Source: Ignavibacteriaceae bacterium (GTDB lineage Bacteria > Bacteroidota > Ignavibacteria > Ignavibacteriales > Ignavibacteriaceae). From it: DNA of 15,501 bases. The translations under genes and the position numbers were made by a program. Positions 8,259-15,486 of the stretch are shown here, piece by piece. Under the pieces are notes generated by a model. That model searched no databases and was not told the origin of the DNA. It saw only the letters and a program-made list of their open reading frames with translations. Location: the NCBI GenBank assembly GCA_022865965.1, contig JALHTS010000078.1, positions 1-15,501 of the forward strand, written 5' to 3'. Within the stretch, counting starts at the first letter, position 1, and each line of letters begins with the position of its first letter.

Positions 8259-8843
8259 ATGATAGGATGCATCAAACTAATGGACGAAAAAATTCTTATT
8301 GAACAAGCTCAGCAGGGAAACAGGAAAGCTTTAGCTGAACTTGTAAAATTGCACGAGCAAACGATTTATAATTTTTCTTTTAAGATTTGCAGAGATAGAG
8401 ATAAAGCTGAAAATATAATGCAAGAAACTTTTTACAGCTTTGTAAAATCTCTAAATCAGTTTGATGGTAATTCAAAACTGTCAACATGGCTTTACAGAAT
8501 AGTTGCAAACCATTGTTTGATGGCAGCAAGAAAAACCAAAAATTATCATTTTGTTTCACTTGAAAATGACGATGATGATTTGTATGAAGACAGATACACG
8601 GCAGATTGGTCACGATTACCTGATAAATTTACAGAAGATAAAGAATTGAAACAGATTTTAGATGATGCAATCAGTAAACTATCACCGGATTATAGGATTG
8701 TTTTTTTATTAAGAGATGTTGAAGGTTTATCAACAGAAGAAACAGCAAAAATTACAGAGCTTACTGTTCCGGCAGTAAAATCGAGGTTGCACCGTGCAAG
8801 AGCTTTTTTAAGACATGAACTAAATGAGACATTTGCCGTATGA
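8259..8843 (+). CDS. ECF-type RNA polymerase sigma factor
   Basis: This is a 194-residue group 4 (extracytoplasmic-function) sigma factor. Region 2 is clear: 'FSFKICRDRDKAENIMQETF' followed by 'FDGNSKLSTWLYRIVANHC', the helices that bind core polymerase and the -10 element. Region 4 is at the C-terminus: 'LSPDYRIVFLLRDVEGLSTE' followed by a helix-turn-helix ending 'AVKSRLHRARAFLR', which binds the -35 element. There is no region 1 or 3, as expected for the class. An in-frame ATG at 8280 (residue 8) may be the true start, because 'MDEKILIEQAQQGN' is the usual N-terminus and a weak 'GATAGGA' lies upstream of it. The stop overlaps the start of the anti-sigma gene by 4 bp (ATGA), which indicates translational coupling. 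Confidence 0.94.
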   Translation: MIGCIKLMDEKILIEQAQQGNRKALAELVKLHEQTIYNFSFKICRDRDKAENIMQETFYSFVKSLNQFDGNSKLSTWLYRIVANHCLMAARKTKNYHFVSLENDDDDLYEDRYTADWSRLPDKFTEDKELKQILDDAISKLSPDYRIVFLLRDVEGLSTEETAKITELTVPAVKSRLHRARAFLRHELNETFAV

Positions 8844-9085
8844 AAAATGAAAAATCAAATTGTAAAGATGTAATGCGGCATATTTGCGAAAGTTTGGGCG
8901 AAGATCTTAATTCCGAACGCTGTGTTGCAATTAAACATCACCTTGATGATTGCCCAAATTGTAAGAATTATTTTAAAACGGTTGAGCTTACTATTGATTA
9001 TTATAAGAAATATGAAGTTAAGCTTCCCGAAAGTGCCCATAACAAATTAATGTCTTTTTTGGATTTAAATGACTGTGAAGAGTAA
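8840..9085 (+). CDS. Zinc-binding anti-sigma factor, ZAS/zf-HC2 type
   Basis: This 81-residue cytoplasmic protein overlaps the ECF sigma gene by 4 bp and is its predicted anti-sigma factor. It carries His34-x3-Cys38-x2-Cys41 ('HLDDCPNC'), the core of the zinc-binding anti-sigma (ZAS) motif, with Cys8 placed 25 residues before His34. That spacing (C-x25-H-x3-C-x2-C) matches the zinc ligands of the redox-sensitive anti-sigma factor RsrA. Extra cysteines are at 16 and 28. There is no transmembrane segment, so the signal is probably cytoplasmic, unlike membrane anti-sigmas that respond to envelope stress. Binding of the sigma factor is inferred from family and context. Confidence 0.88.
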   Translation: MKNEKSNCKDVMRHICESLGEDLNSERCVAIKHHLDDCPNCKNYFKTVELTIDYYKKYEVKLPESAHNKLMSFLDLNDCEE

Positions 9086-9103
9086 TAATTAAAGGAATAA
9101 CTA

Positions 9104-9352
9104 ATGCCAGTATTTGAATATAAATGTAGTGACTGTAACTCAAAATTTGAGGTTCTTCATAAATCTTCCGTGAATCAGGAAGAAGTTAATTGCCCCAATT
9201 GTAAATCACTTAATAGTAAAAAATTATTTTCATCTTTTAGTGCTTCCGTTAGCGGTGCATCTTCTTACAGCGGCGATAGCTGCTCAACAGGAAATTGCGG
9301 AACAACTCCTTCTTATGGCGGATGTGCTTCAGGAATGTGCGGATTAAATTAA
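9104..9352 (+). CDS. FmdB-family zinc ribbon protein with Cys-rich tail
   Basis: This 82-residue protein belongs to the FmdB putative regulatory family. The N-terminus 'MPVFEYKCSDCNSKFEVL' with Cys8-x2-Cys11, plus 'NCPNCKS' with Cys30-x2-Cys33, forms the predicted zinc ribbon. A Ser/Gly-rich linker then leads to four more cysteines (60, 65, 74, 79) arranged as two C-x4-C pairs near the C-terminus. The biochemical role of FmdB proteins is not firmly established. A good ribosome site (AAAGGA, 9091-9096) lies 7 bp before the ATG. The gene begins 18 bp after the anti-sigma stop and is followed by a strong terminator, so it is likely the last gene of the sigma-factor operon. Confidence 0.9.
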   Translation: MPVFEYKCSDCNSKFEVLHKSSVNQEEVNCPNCKSLNSKKLFSSFSASVSGASSYSGDSCSTGNCGTTPSYGGCASGMCGLN

Positions 9353-9418
9353 GTTTAATTGTAAATCCTGCAAAAAGGCTAATTTAAAATTGGAATGATG
9401 GAGTATAATAGTACTAGC

Positions 9419-9450
9419 AAGAAAGAGTGAATGGTTCTTCACTCTTTCTT
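9419..9450. terminator. Symmetrical hairpin terminator between convergent genes
   Basis: A perfect 13-bp stem (9419-9431 with 9438-9450) encloses a 6-base loop and sits between the converging FmdB gene (+) and TPR gene (-). The 3' arm ends in a T-rich run on the plus strand and the 5' arm begins A-rich, so it can serve as a Rho-independent terminator in both directions. The stem core is GAAAGAGTGAA. Confidence 0.85.
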
Positions 9451-9455
9451 TACAT

Positions 9456-10220
9456 TTAATCGGCTAATTCTTTTAACCTCTTACGCGCTTTTCTTTTTGC
9501 ATACTTATCTCTGAAATCTATTATTGGCGCATCAATAATTTTTTGAAGCCATTCTTTTTCTTTTATTTCATTATCCATTTCTTGATAGGTTAATGAAAGG
9601 TGAAACATTGCAATTATAATTTCCGGCTGTAAACTTAAAGCCTTCAACATCATCTTTTCTGATTCCTCCAGACTGCCGTCCGGAACCCTACCGAAGAAAG
9701 TATTCGCAAAAGCCCTTTCAAACCAGCCTAAGCTTGCTATTTGCCTATGATAAACACTTAAAATTATATAAGGTAAATAATTGTCAGAATTCATTCTGAT
9801 AGACTTTTCCGCGTTCTCTTTTATCCTGTGAGCAAGTTTAATCTTTTCGTTTCCGCCTTTAAACATCGCCAGATTTCCGTAGGAAATTGCCAGCAAAGCA
9901 TAGGTCATTGCACTATCAGGATATTTAGATGAAAGCAGTTCGGCAAATTTTAAAGCGTTATTTATTGCCGACTTGGAATTTTTACTATCTTTTATTTCGT
10001 AATAATCTTCGCCAAGATCATTATAAGTTCTGTCTAACCTTGTAAGAACTTGATAATTTTCATTTGCAAGTTTGAATGCTTCTTCATAAAGTAACACCGC
10101 ATTCGCCAAATCAAATATTTTATAATATTCATCACCTTTAGCTATTAAGGATTTATAATCGGTTCCGTACGAATTAACAAAACAAAAAACTAAGATGATC
10201 ATTGAAAAATTTAATTTCAT
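9456..10220 (-). CDS. Exported tetratricopeptide-repeat protein
   Basis: This 254-residue protein has an N-terminal signal peptide (about residues 1-19, 'MKLNFSMIILVFCFVNSYG'). The rest is alpha-helical with TPR-like helix pairs. The clearest are 'GDEYYKIFDLANAVLLYEEA' near residues 28-47, 'AINNALKFAELLSSKYPDS' near 85-103, and 'MMLKALSLQPEIIIAMFHLS' near 190-210. TPR solenoids mediate protein-protein contacts. No catalytic motif is visible, so it is probably a periplasmic scaffold of unknown partner. The gene stands alone. It converges on the FmdB terminator and diverges from the amylase-like gene with only 54 bp between the start codons. Confidence 0.8.
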   Translation of the reverse strand: MKLNFSMIILVFCFVNSYGTDYKSLIAKGDEYYKIFDLANAVLLYEEAFKLANENYQVLTRLDRTYNDLGEDYYEIKDSKNSKSAINNALKFAELLSSKYPDSAMTYALLAISYGNLAMFKGGNEKIKLAHRIKENAEKSIRMNSDNYLPYIILSVYHRQIASLGWFERAFANTFFGRVPDGSLEESEKMMLKALSLQPEIIIAMFHLSLTYQEMDNEIKEKEWLQKIIDAPIIDFRDKYAKRKARKRLKELAD

Positions 10221-10274
10221 TTATGTAACCTTAATATTTAATTTATTCTGTAAAATATAAGAGTTATTCTAATT

Positions 10275-10982
10275 ATGAAAATAATGAATGTACTTCTCGT
10301 CACATTAATAACTTATCTGATTACCACTGCATGCATATCACAAACAAGCGTTAGGGAAAACAAAACAATTGGTATAAAAGAAAGTGAAATAAATTTTACA
10401 CCCGATTGGGCAAGAAAAGTTGTTTGGTATCAGATATTTCCTGAAAGATTCAGAAATGGTGATACAAATAATGATCCGACACTTAAATCAATTAAAGGCG
10501 CATATCCTCATGATACAACTTCGGTCTGGGAAGTTCATTCCTGGACTTCAGATTGGTATGAACTTCAACCATATGAAAAAGAAAACGGCGAGGATATTTG
10601 GTTTAATTTACAGCGAAGAAGATATGGTGGAGATCTCCAGGGAATAATTGATAAACTGGATTATTTGAAAGAACTTGGAATCGGGGCAATCTATCTTAAT
10701 CCTGTTTTTGAAGCTCCATCACTTCATAAATATGACGCCGCATCTTATCATCATATTGACCCTCACTTTGGTCCTGAGCCAGTTGGTGATAAGGAATTAA
10801 TTAGATCTGAAATTCCTGATGATCCATCAACCTGGGTTTTAACAGAAGCTGATAAACTTTTTCTCAAACTCATTGATGAAGTTCATAAAAGAAAAATGAT
10901 TCTCACTGAAGATGGAATTTTAAATCTTGAATTAGCATCAAATTCCGGTAAAATTTTACTAAAAGATTATTACAAGCAATGA
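10275..10982 (+). CDS. Internally deleted GH13 alpha-amylase-like lipoprotein
   Basis: An intact 235-codon frame encodes the two ends of a GH13 enzyme without its core. Residues 1-20 look like a lipoprotein signal ending at Cys20 ('LITTAC'). 'ARKVVWYQIFPERFRNGD' (46-63) is the typical start of the GH13 barrel, and 'YGGDLQGIIDKLDYLKELGI' with 'AIYLNPVFEAPSLHKYDAA' follows. Around residue 208, after 'LIDEVHKRKM', the family sequence should go on to region I (DxxxNH). Instead it jumps to 'ILTEDGILNLELASNSGKIL', which looks like the C-terminal beta-sandwich end of a GH13 protein. The nucleophile Asp, acid/base Glu and stabilizing Asp are therefore all missing. Family members usually run to about 600 residues. 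The product is unlikely to be catalytic, so this is best read as a pseudogene with a preserved frame. Confidence 0.82.
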   Translation: MKIMNVLLVTLITYLITTACISQTSVRENKTIGIKESEINFTPDWARKVVWYQIFPERFRNGDTNNDPTLKSIKGAYPHDTTSVWEVHSWTSDWYELQPYEKENGEDIWFNLQRRRYGGDLQGIIDKLDYLKELGIGAIYLNPVFEAPSLHKYDAASYHHIDPHFGPEPVGDKELIRSEIPDDPSTWVLTEADKLFLKLIDEVHKRKMILTEDGILNLELASNSGKILLKDYYKQ

Positions 10983-11410
10983 GTTTATTTGGAGACTTAA
11001 TTTCTTAAGTTTTTTTGTCCATTAACTTATATAATTAAGCGCAAGGATGATCGTTCAGAAAAGGTTATGTTAAATTTAAAAACATCAATGAACTAAGACA
11101 TTTTTTTCATAAATTCTTTTTAGATATTTATTAAAATAACTGACCAAACAAATAGTTGTTATAGTAAAACAACAGACAAGTGCAAATTTATTTTGCTTGC
11201 CAAGTGCCAATGTTTTTGCTACGCATCTTTCTTTAAGAATTTTGTGTCAATTTTATATAAAAACTATGGACTTATTTCTCAGAATTACGTAAGTTAAGTG
11301 TGCTTAAACAGAAATGAATTCATTATGAAAACCCGCACTAAAAAGAGTCTTAAATCATTTCGAAGTATAACTTCCTTAATTAACAATCATCAATTTAAAA
11401 TGAGGTATAT
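10983..11410. other. 428-bp gap without a recognisable gene
   Basis: Apart from a weak hairpin terminator at the left edge (10993-11016) and the ribosome site of the next gene (TGAGG, 11401-11405, 5 bp before the ATG), I recognise nothing here. The stretch is AT-rich with stops in all frames. The promoter of the large secreted protein should lie in it, but I could not place it. Confidence 0.5.
10993..11016 (+). terminator. Weak Rho-independent terminator after the amylase remnant
   Basis: An AT-rich hairpin has a 6-bp perfect stem (ACTTAA 10995-11000 with TTAAGT 11005-11010) that extends to 8 bp with one G-T pair. It has a 4-base loop and is followed by a run of T to 11016. It starts 11 bp after the amylase stop codon, so the gene's 3' signal seems preserved despite the internal deletion. 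Confidence 0.5.
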
Positions 11411-14400
11411 ATGAAAAAATTCCTTTACACAATTGTGCTTTTATTATTTACTGCGAGTTTAGGATACTCGCAAGTAACAACCCTCTGGGAAAAATCTGAA
11501 ACTGCAGTCACTAAACCATATTGGGAAACCGGTAATACAACCCGTGGACTAAGCTATGGTTTAGTTAACAGTAACCACCGATTGTATGTGGTTAATAGAC
11601 ATGCTGATTTTGGCGGCAAACAGATTTTTGTTTTCAATGCTGCAACTGGTGATTCTGTTACCGCGTTGGATACAACAGGTTTAGCCGGTGGTACATTTCC
11701 GGTGAACGATGTTGAGGTATCTACAGACGGAGTAATATTTGTAGGAAACTTAACTACCAATTCATCCACAAGTGCATTTAAGGTGTATAAATACACAAGC
11801 GAAGCAGCTGCTCCGGTTGAAGCAATTAATTATACATCTGTTGCTGTTTACAGATTAGGAGATAAGTTTACTGTTACAGGCTCTACAGCAGACAATTCTA
11901 TTGTGATTTGGGCTGCTAATGCTGCTGCCACTGGTGAAGTTGTAAAATTCACAACAACCGATAATGGAGTAACATTCACTCCTGCAATAGTGAATATCGG
12001 TGCACTGGTTAGTTTTTCAAGTGCTGCTATTGGACCGTTGCCTAATGATGATTTTTATTTTAATGCTCATGGTATGAATGCGCAAAAATATACTTCTACC
12101 GGAACATTAATCGGAACAATTCCCAATACAGTTCTTAGTACTTCTGGCAGTGCTTCCAGATATTTGAACCTTTTTTTGGGAGATGAATATGTAGTAGCTA
12201 ATGACCTCTTTACTACTACTTCGAATAATGCGAAGATTATTAAGGTGCCTGGCAGTGTACCTGCTTCGGCAACGCTTTTTGCGTCAACTCCGATGCTGGG
12301 TTTAACTTCAGCAGGTGGTCTTGGAGATGTATCAGCTCAAAAAGTTAGTGATTACGTTTACATTGTTTATGTACTAGCAACAAATAATGGTTTCGGAGCT
12401 TACCAGGTTGATTTAAGAACGCCACTCGCTGGTGATTATTACATCCCCCAAGGTGTAAATCCGCAAGGTTTTGCGACCCTTAATGATGCTGTAGCGTCAT
12501 TAAATATCAATGGGGCTACCGGAACAGTTAACTTCTTATTAGATGCAGACACCTTAAGGGAAAATACATTTACTATTGATGCAGATTTATCGGCTGATAA
12601 TAATGTAATCATTAAACCAGCTGCAGGCAGAGACGTTACCTTAATTGTTACAGCCAGCGGATCAGTAGGAAACGGACCATTTATGATCGGCTTTAACAGT
12701 GGATATGTTACTTTTGACGGAAGCAATAACGGTACCGACACCCGTAACCTGCTTGTTACTACAGAACAAATGGATCCCGTAGTTGATGTTCCATTTACGT
12801 TAAACAATGCGAATGCTGACAGCGTTGTTCTCAAGAACCTCATAATTAAAAACATTGTTGTTGGTCAGACCAATTTCAGATACGGAGCTGTGATAAATGA
12901 CCTTGGCGGTGTTATGTATTTCCGGGTCGAGAACTGCCAGATTGGAACGGCAGAAAGACCGGTACGGCGTGATGGTCTTGCACCCTGGGGTGGCGGAGCA
13001 ATATCCAACCAATTCAGTTTTGTTAATAATGAGATTTATTGCGGAACACGTGGTGTTGCTACCATTTATCTTGTAGATAGTGAAATAATTGGTAATACAA
13101 TTAACATAATGCCGACAACAGCCGGAGCTACAGATTCCTATAACCACGGTATTTACATTACAGGACATGCAGGCATACTAAATATCCTAGGAAATACGAT
13201 TAACTGTCTCGAAAAAACAATTAATGTAAGCGCCTATCTTGTAGGTATTGCCTTTGCTGGAAATAGTAGTACTGAAACTGATACTATAAATGTGTTTAAT
13301 AACTTTATTAATGTCGGTGCCGCGGATGAAACACGTTATACTTACGGTATCGGCTTGCGTTCAGCCAACCCTATGGGCAATCTTAAAGTTTATTTTAACA
13401 CAATTTTAATTAATGATAATGCATCCGCACTCGTGAGTTACGGAATTGGGAATCATACAAATGGCACGGGTTCGGTGGATGTTGATCTGAAAAATAATAT
13501 TATCATTAACAATCACACTGGTAACACTGGTTCGTCTGCCATCGGTCTTGTTCCAGCTACCTCTGTTTTGACTTCTGATTATAATGTTCTCCTTTCAAAT
13601 CAGAATCTTGTCAATTATCAAGGTACATTGTATGCTGATCTAGCAGCTTGGCAAGTAACAACTCAAGATGCCAACTCAGTAAGTAAAGCAGTTAATTTCG
13701 TTTCTGCAACTGATTTACATTTGACAGGTTCTTCTGATGGAGATTTTGATCTTGCTGGTACACCAATAGCAGGTATTACAACAGACATTGATGGTGATAC
13801 TCGCGGCACAATATATCCATATATGGGTGCTGACGAAGGTACAACACCATTGACACTACCAGCAGATTTCTGGACAGAAAACTTTGATTATCCAGCTGAT
13901 GATCTATTAACTGATCATGGTTGGATTGCCCACAGTGGAGCTGGAACAAACCCAATAAGTGTAAACTCATTTGGCTTAGAATTCCCTGGATATCCTGGAT
14001 CAGGAATTGGTTTAGCAGCATTACTTGATAATACAGGTGAAGACACACACAGACTATTCCCTGCAACAACATCTGGTTCTGTATATACTTCATTTATGGT
14101 AAGAATAGATGCTGCACCGACAGGATACTTTTTCCACTATGCACCAAATCCGCACAATACATTTGACTTTAGGGGTAGAGTATGGGTTAAAACAGATGGA
14201 GCTGGTGGATTGGCAATCGGTTATAGCTTCCAGAGCGCTGATACAATATTCACAGATTTTGACTATTCACTTGGTGATACACTTCTCCTCGTATCAAAAT
14301 ATGAATCTGTTCCAGGAGCCGATAATGATGTAGCCTCACTATTTATTTTCGATGCTAATAATCCATCAACTGGTACTGAGCCAGGCACTCCAACACTTGG

Positions 14401-14827
14401 TCCAATTGTTAATCCAGCTACCGGACAATCAGATATCGAGGCAGGTTCAATAAATCTACGTCAATATAACTCTGCTCAAATTATGATTGTTGATGGAATT
14501 ACTGTATCAACAAGTTGGGATCAGATTGTTCCTGTTGAACCTGAAGATAATACAGCAATGCCGTCAACATTTGCATTGAGCCAAAACTATCCGAATCCAT
14601 TTAATCCATCAACAACCATCAGATACGACTTACCGGAAGCTGGATTTGTTGATCTGAGAGTTTACAATTCTCTGGGTGAGGAAGTTGCAGTGCTTGTAAA
14701 TCAAGAACAGGTATCAGGAGTTTATGAAGTAAACTTTGATGCTTCAATGCTTGCAAGCGGTGTTTATTTCTATAGGATTAATTCAGGTAAATTCGTTACA
14801 ACAAAGAAGATGATGCTTATTAAATAA
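11411..14827 (+). CDS. Large secreted T9SS cargo protein with beta-helix and sorting domain
   Basis: This 1138-residue extracellular protein has a signal peptide (residues 1-20, 'MKKFLYTIVLLLFTASLGYS'). Residues about 25-340 look like a beta-propeller-type region ('RGLSYGLVNSNHRLYVVNR', 'GGTFPVNDVEVSTDGVIFVG') resembling DUF4623, an assignment I hold loosely. About 343-805 is rich in short Asn/Gly-containing beta turns typical of right-handed parallel beta-helix proteins. It ends with 'DIDGDTRGTIYPYMGADEG', a common end of such modules. About 815-1050 is a beta-rich, lectin-like, possibly jelly-roll domain. The last 80 residues, from 'ALSQNYPNPFNPSTTIRYDL' to 'FVTTKKMMLIK', are a type A T9SS sorting domain, which directs export across the outer membrane. 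No catalytic motif is recognised, so adhesion or polymer binding is a guess. A TGAGG ribosome site precedes the ATG. Confidence 0.9.
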   Translation: MKKFLYTIVLLLFTASLGYSQVTTLWEKSETAVTKPYWETGNTTRGLSYGLVNSNHRLYVVNRHADFGGKQIFVFNAATGDSVTALDTTGLAGGTFPVNDVEVSTDGVIFVGNLTTNSSTSAFKVYKYTSEAAAPVEAINYTSVAVYRLGDKFTVTGSTADNSIVIWAANAAATGEVVKFTTTDNGVTFTPAIVNIGALVSFSSAAIGPLPNDDFYFNAHGMNAQKYTSTGTLIGTIPNTVLSTSGSASRYLNLFLGDEYVVANDLFTTTSNNAKIIKVPGSVPASATLFASTPMLGLTSAGGLGDVSAQKVSDYVYIVYVLATNNGFGAYQVDLRTPLAGDYYIPQGVNPQGFATLNDAVASLNINGATGTVNFLLDADTLRENTFTIDADLSADNNVIIKPAAGRDVTLIVTASGSVGNGPFMIGFNSGYVTFDGSNNGTDTRNLLVTTEQMDPVVDVPFTLNNANADSVVLKNLIIKNIVVGQTNFRYGAVINDLGGVMYFRVENCQIGTAERPVRRDGLAPWGGGAISNQFSFVNNEIYCGTRGVATIYLVDSEIIGNTINIMPTTAGATDSYNHGIYITGHAGILNILGNTINCLEKTINVSAYLVGIAFAGNSSTETDTINVFNNFINVGAADETRYTYGIGLRSANPMGNLKVYFNTILINDNASALVSYGIGNHTNGTGSVDVDLKNNIIINNHTGNTGSSAIGLVPATSVLTSDYNVLLSNQNLVNYQGTLYADLAAWQVTTQDANSVSKAVNFVSATDLHLTGSSDGDFDLAGTPIAGITTDIDGDTRGTIYPYMGADEGTTPLTLPADFWTENFDYPADDLLTDHGWIAHSGAGTNPISVNSFGLEFPGYPGSGIGLAALLDNTGEDTHRLFPATTSGSVYTSFMVRIDAAPTGYFFHYAPNPHNTFDFRGRVWVKTDGAGGLAIGYSFQSADTIFTDFDYSLGDTLLLVSKYESVPGADNDVASLFIFDANNPSTGTEPGTPTLGPIVNPATGQSDIEAGSINLRQYNSAQIMIVDGITVSTSWDQIVPVEPEDNTAMPSTFALSQNYPNPFNPSTTIRYDLPEAGFVDLRVYNSLGEEVAVLVNQEQVSGVYEVNFDASMLASGVYFYRINSGKFVTTKKMMLIK

Positions 14828-14876
14828 GCTAAGTTTTTATCTTCTCACTGAAAAATGTAGAGGAGTGATTTGATTG

Positions 14877-14905
14877 AAGGCGATCCATTACGGATCGCCT
14901 TTTTT
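14877..14905 (+). terminator. Rho-independent terminator of the T9SS cargo gene
   Basis: A 10-bp perfect GC-rich stem (AAGGCGATCC 14877-14886 with GGATCGCCTT 14892-14901) with a 5-base loop is followed by a T run. It lies 50 bp after the stop codon of the large secreted protein. Confidence 0.9.
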
Positions 14906-15081
14906 ACTTTATTTTAAAGTTTGAAGAAGCTTGTAAAAATTCTGTGCTGTTGGATTGTTAGAATAAGATGTAAGATTCGTTGACTCGCTGAGATTGATGA
15001 TTTAATATCTCCGTTTAGATAATACGCACCTGATAAATTATACTAAACCTGGAAATCAAAATCGGAATATTTAACAGCATT

Positions 15082-15240
15082 ATGAGCAAATTATCAACAT
15101 TAGCGGAGCTTTGGCAATTTCTTAAAGTAAGAAAAAAATGGTGGCTCGCACCAATTCTTATTATGCTATTGCTTTTTGGCGGACGAATAATTCTTACAAA
15201 AGAATCTGCACTTGCTCCGTTTATATATGCAATATTTTAA
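15082..15240 (+). CDS. DUF5989 small single-span membrane protein
   Basis: This 52-residue protein starts at ATG 15082 and ends at TAA 15238-15240. It reads as a short amphipathic N-terminus ('MSKLSTLAELWQFLKVRKKW'), a hydrophobic span of about 20 residues ('WLAPILIMLLLFGG') and a conserved-looking tail 'SALAPFIYAIF'. The 'xFLKxRKKWWLxPI' core and 'SALAPFIY' end are the signature of DUF5989, a family of tiny membrane proteins of unknown function. In other genomes these often lie beside carbamoyltransferase and SGNH-hydrolase-like genes of surface polysaccharide loci. The basic 'RKKW' before the span suggests that the N-terminus stays in the cytoplasm. A gene appears to start 246 bp downstream and may be its usual partner, but it is cut by the window edge. 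Confidence 0.82.
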   Translation: MSKLSTLAELWQFLKVRKKWWLAPILIMLLLFGGRIILTKESALAPFIYAIF

Positions 15241-15241
15241 G

Positions 15242-15274
15242 AAGCCCCTCCAAACCTCCCCTAGGGGGAGGCTT
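15242..15274. repeat. GC-rich palindromic intergenic repeat
   Basis: Two bases after the DUF5989 stop codon is a palindrome, CCTCCCC (15255-15261) pairing with GGGGAGG (15265-15271) around TAG. It is flanked by AAGCC (15242-15246) and GGCTT (15270-15274). The GC content is far above the surroundings. Elements of this look recur in intergenic regions of Bacteroidota-type genomes. There is no T tract, so it is not a typical Rho-independent terminator. Copy number in this genome cannot be seen from one window. Confidence 0.6.
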
Positions 15275-15348
15275 GAGGACAAATAATGATAATAAGATGT
15301 CTTTTATAATTTTATAACAAAGAGTAGTTTAAAATTTGAATTTAAAAG

Positions 15349-15467
15349 GAGGTTGTCTCAAGACTGTCATTCCGCACTTGATGCGGAATCTATTGCCTTG
15401 ACACTAAGCAAAATTAAGAACCTGAAACGAGTTCAGGTTGACAAGAATAGACTTTTGAGACAACCTC
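15349..15467. repeat. MITE-like inverted-repeat element with two inner hairpins
   Basis: Perfect 13-bp terminal inverted repeats (GAGGTTGTCTCAA 15349-15361 and TTGAGACAACCTC 15455-15467) bracket 93 bp. Inside are two further perfect hairpins, each with 8-bp arms and a 5-base loop: ATTCCGCA 15369-15376 with TGCGGAAT 15382-15389, and AACCTGAA 15419-15426 with TTCAGGTT 15432-15439. No coding frame is present. The structure fits a non-autonomous mobile element or a composite of extragenic palindromes. No target-site duplication is obvious. Confidence 0.65.
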
Positions 15468-15486
15468 TTTGGGTGAGGTTTATTAA

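Noticed and set aside
11325-11414. A 29-codon basic open frame (starts M-K-T-R-T-K-K) whose TGA overlaps the start ATG of the large secreted protein.
   Set aside because: It looks like a possible coupled leader peptide, but it has no convincing ribosome site and no recognisable family, and a frame of this length is expected by chance in this DNA.
12439-13168. Minus-strand frames of 138 and 122 codons inside the large secreted protein gene.
   Set aside because: They are shadows of the plus-strand gene, with no ribosome site and no recognisable domains.
14909-15001. A minus-strand stop-to-stop frame of about 30 codons ('LTSYSNNPTAQNFYKLLQTL') that reads like a protein C-terminus.
   Set aside because: There is no start codon and no family match that I can name, and it abuts the terminator T-run. 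A chance frame or an old gene scrap cannot be told apart.
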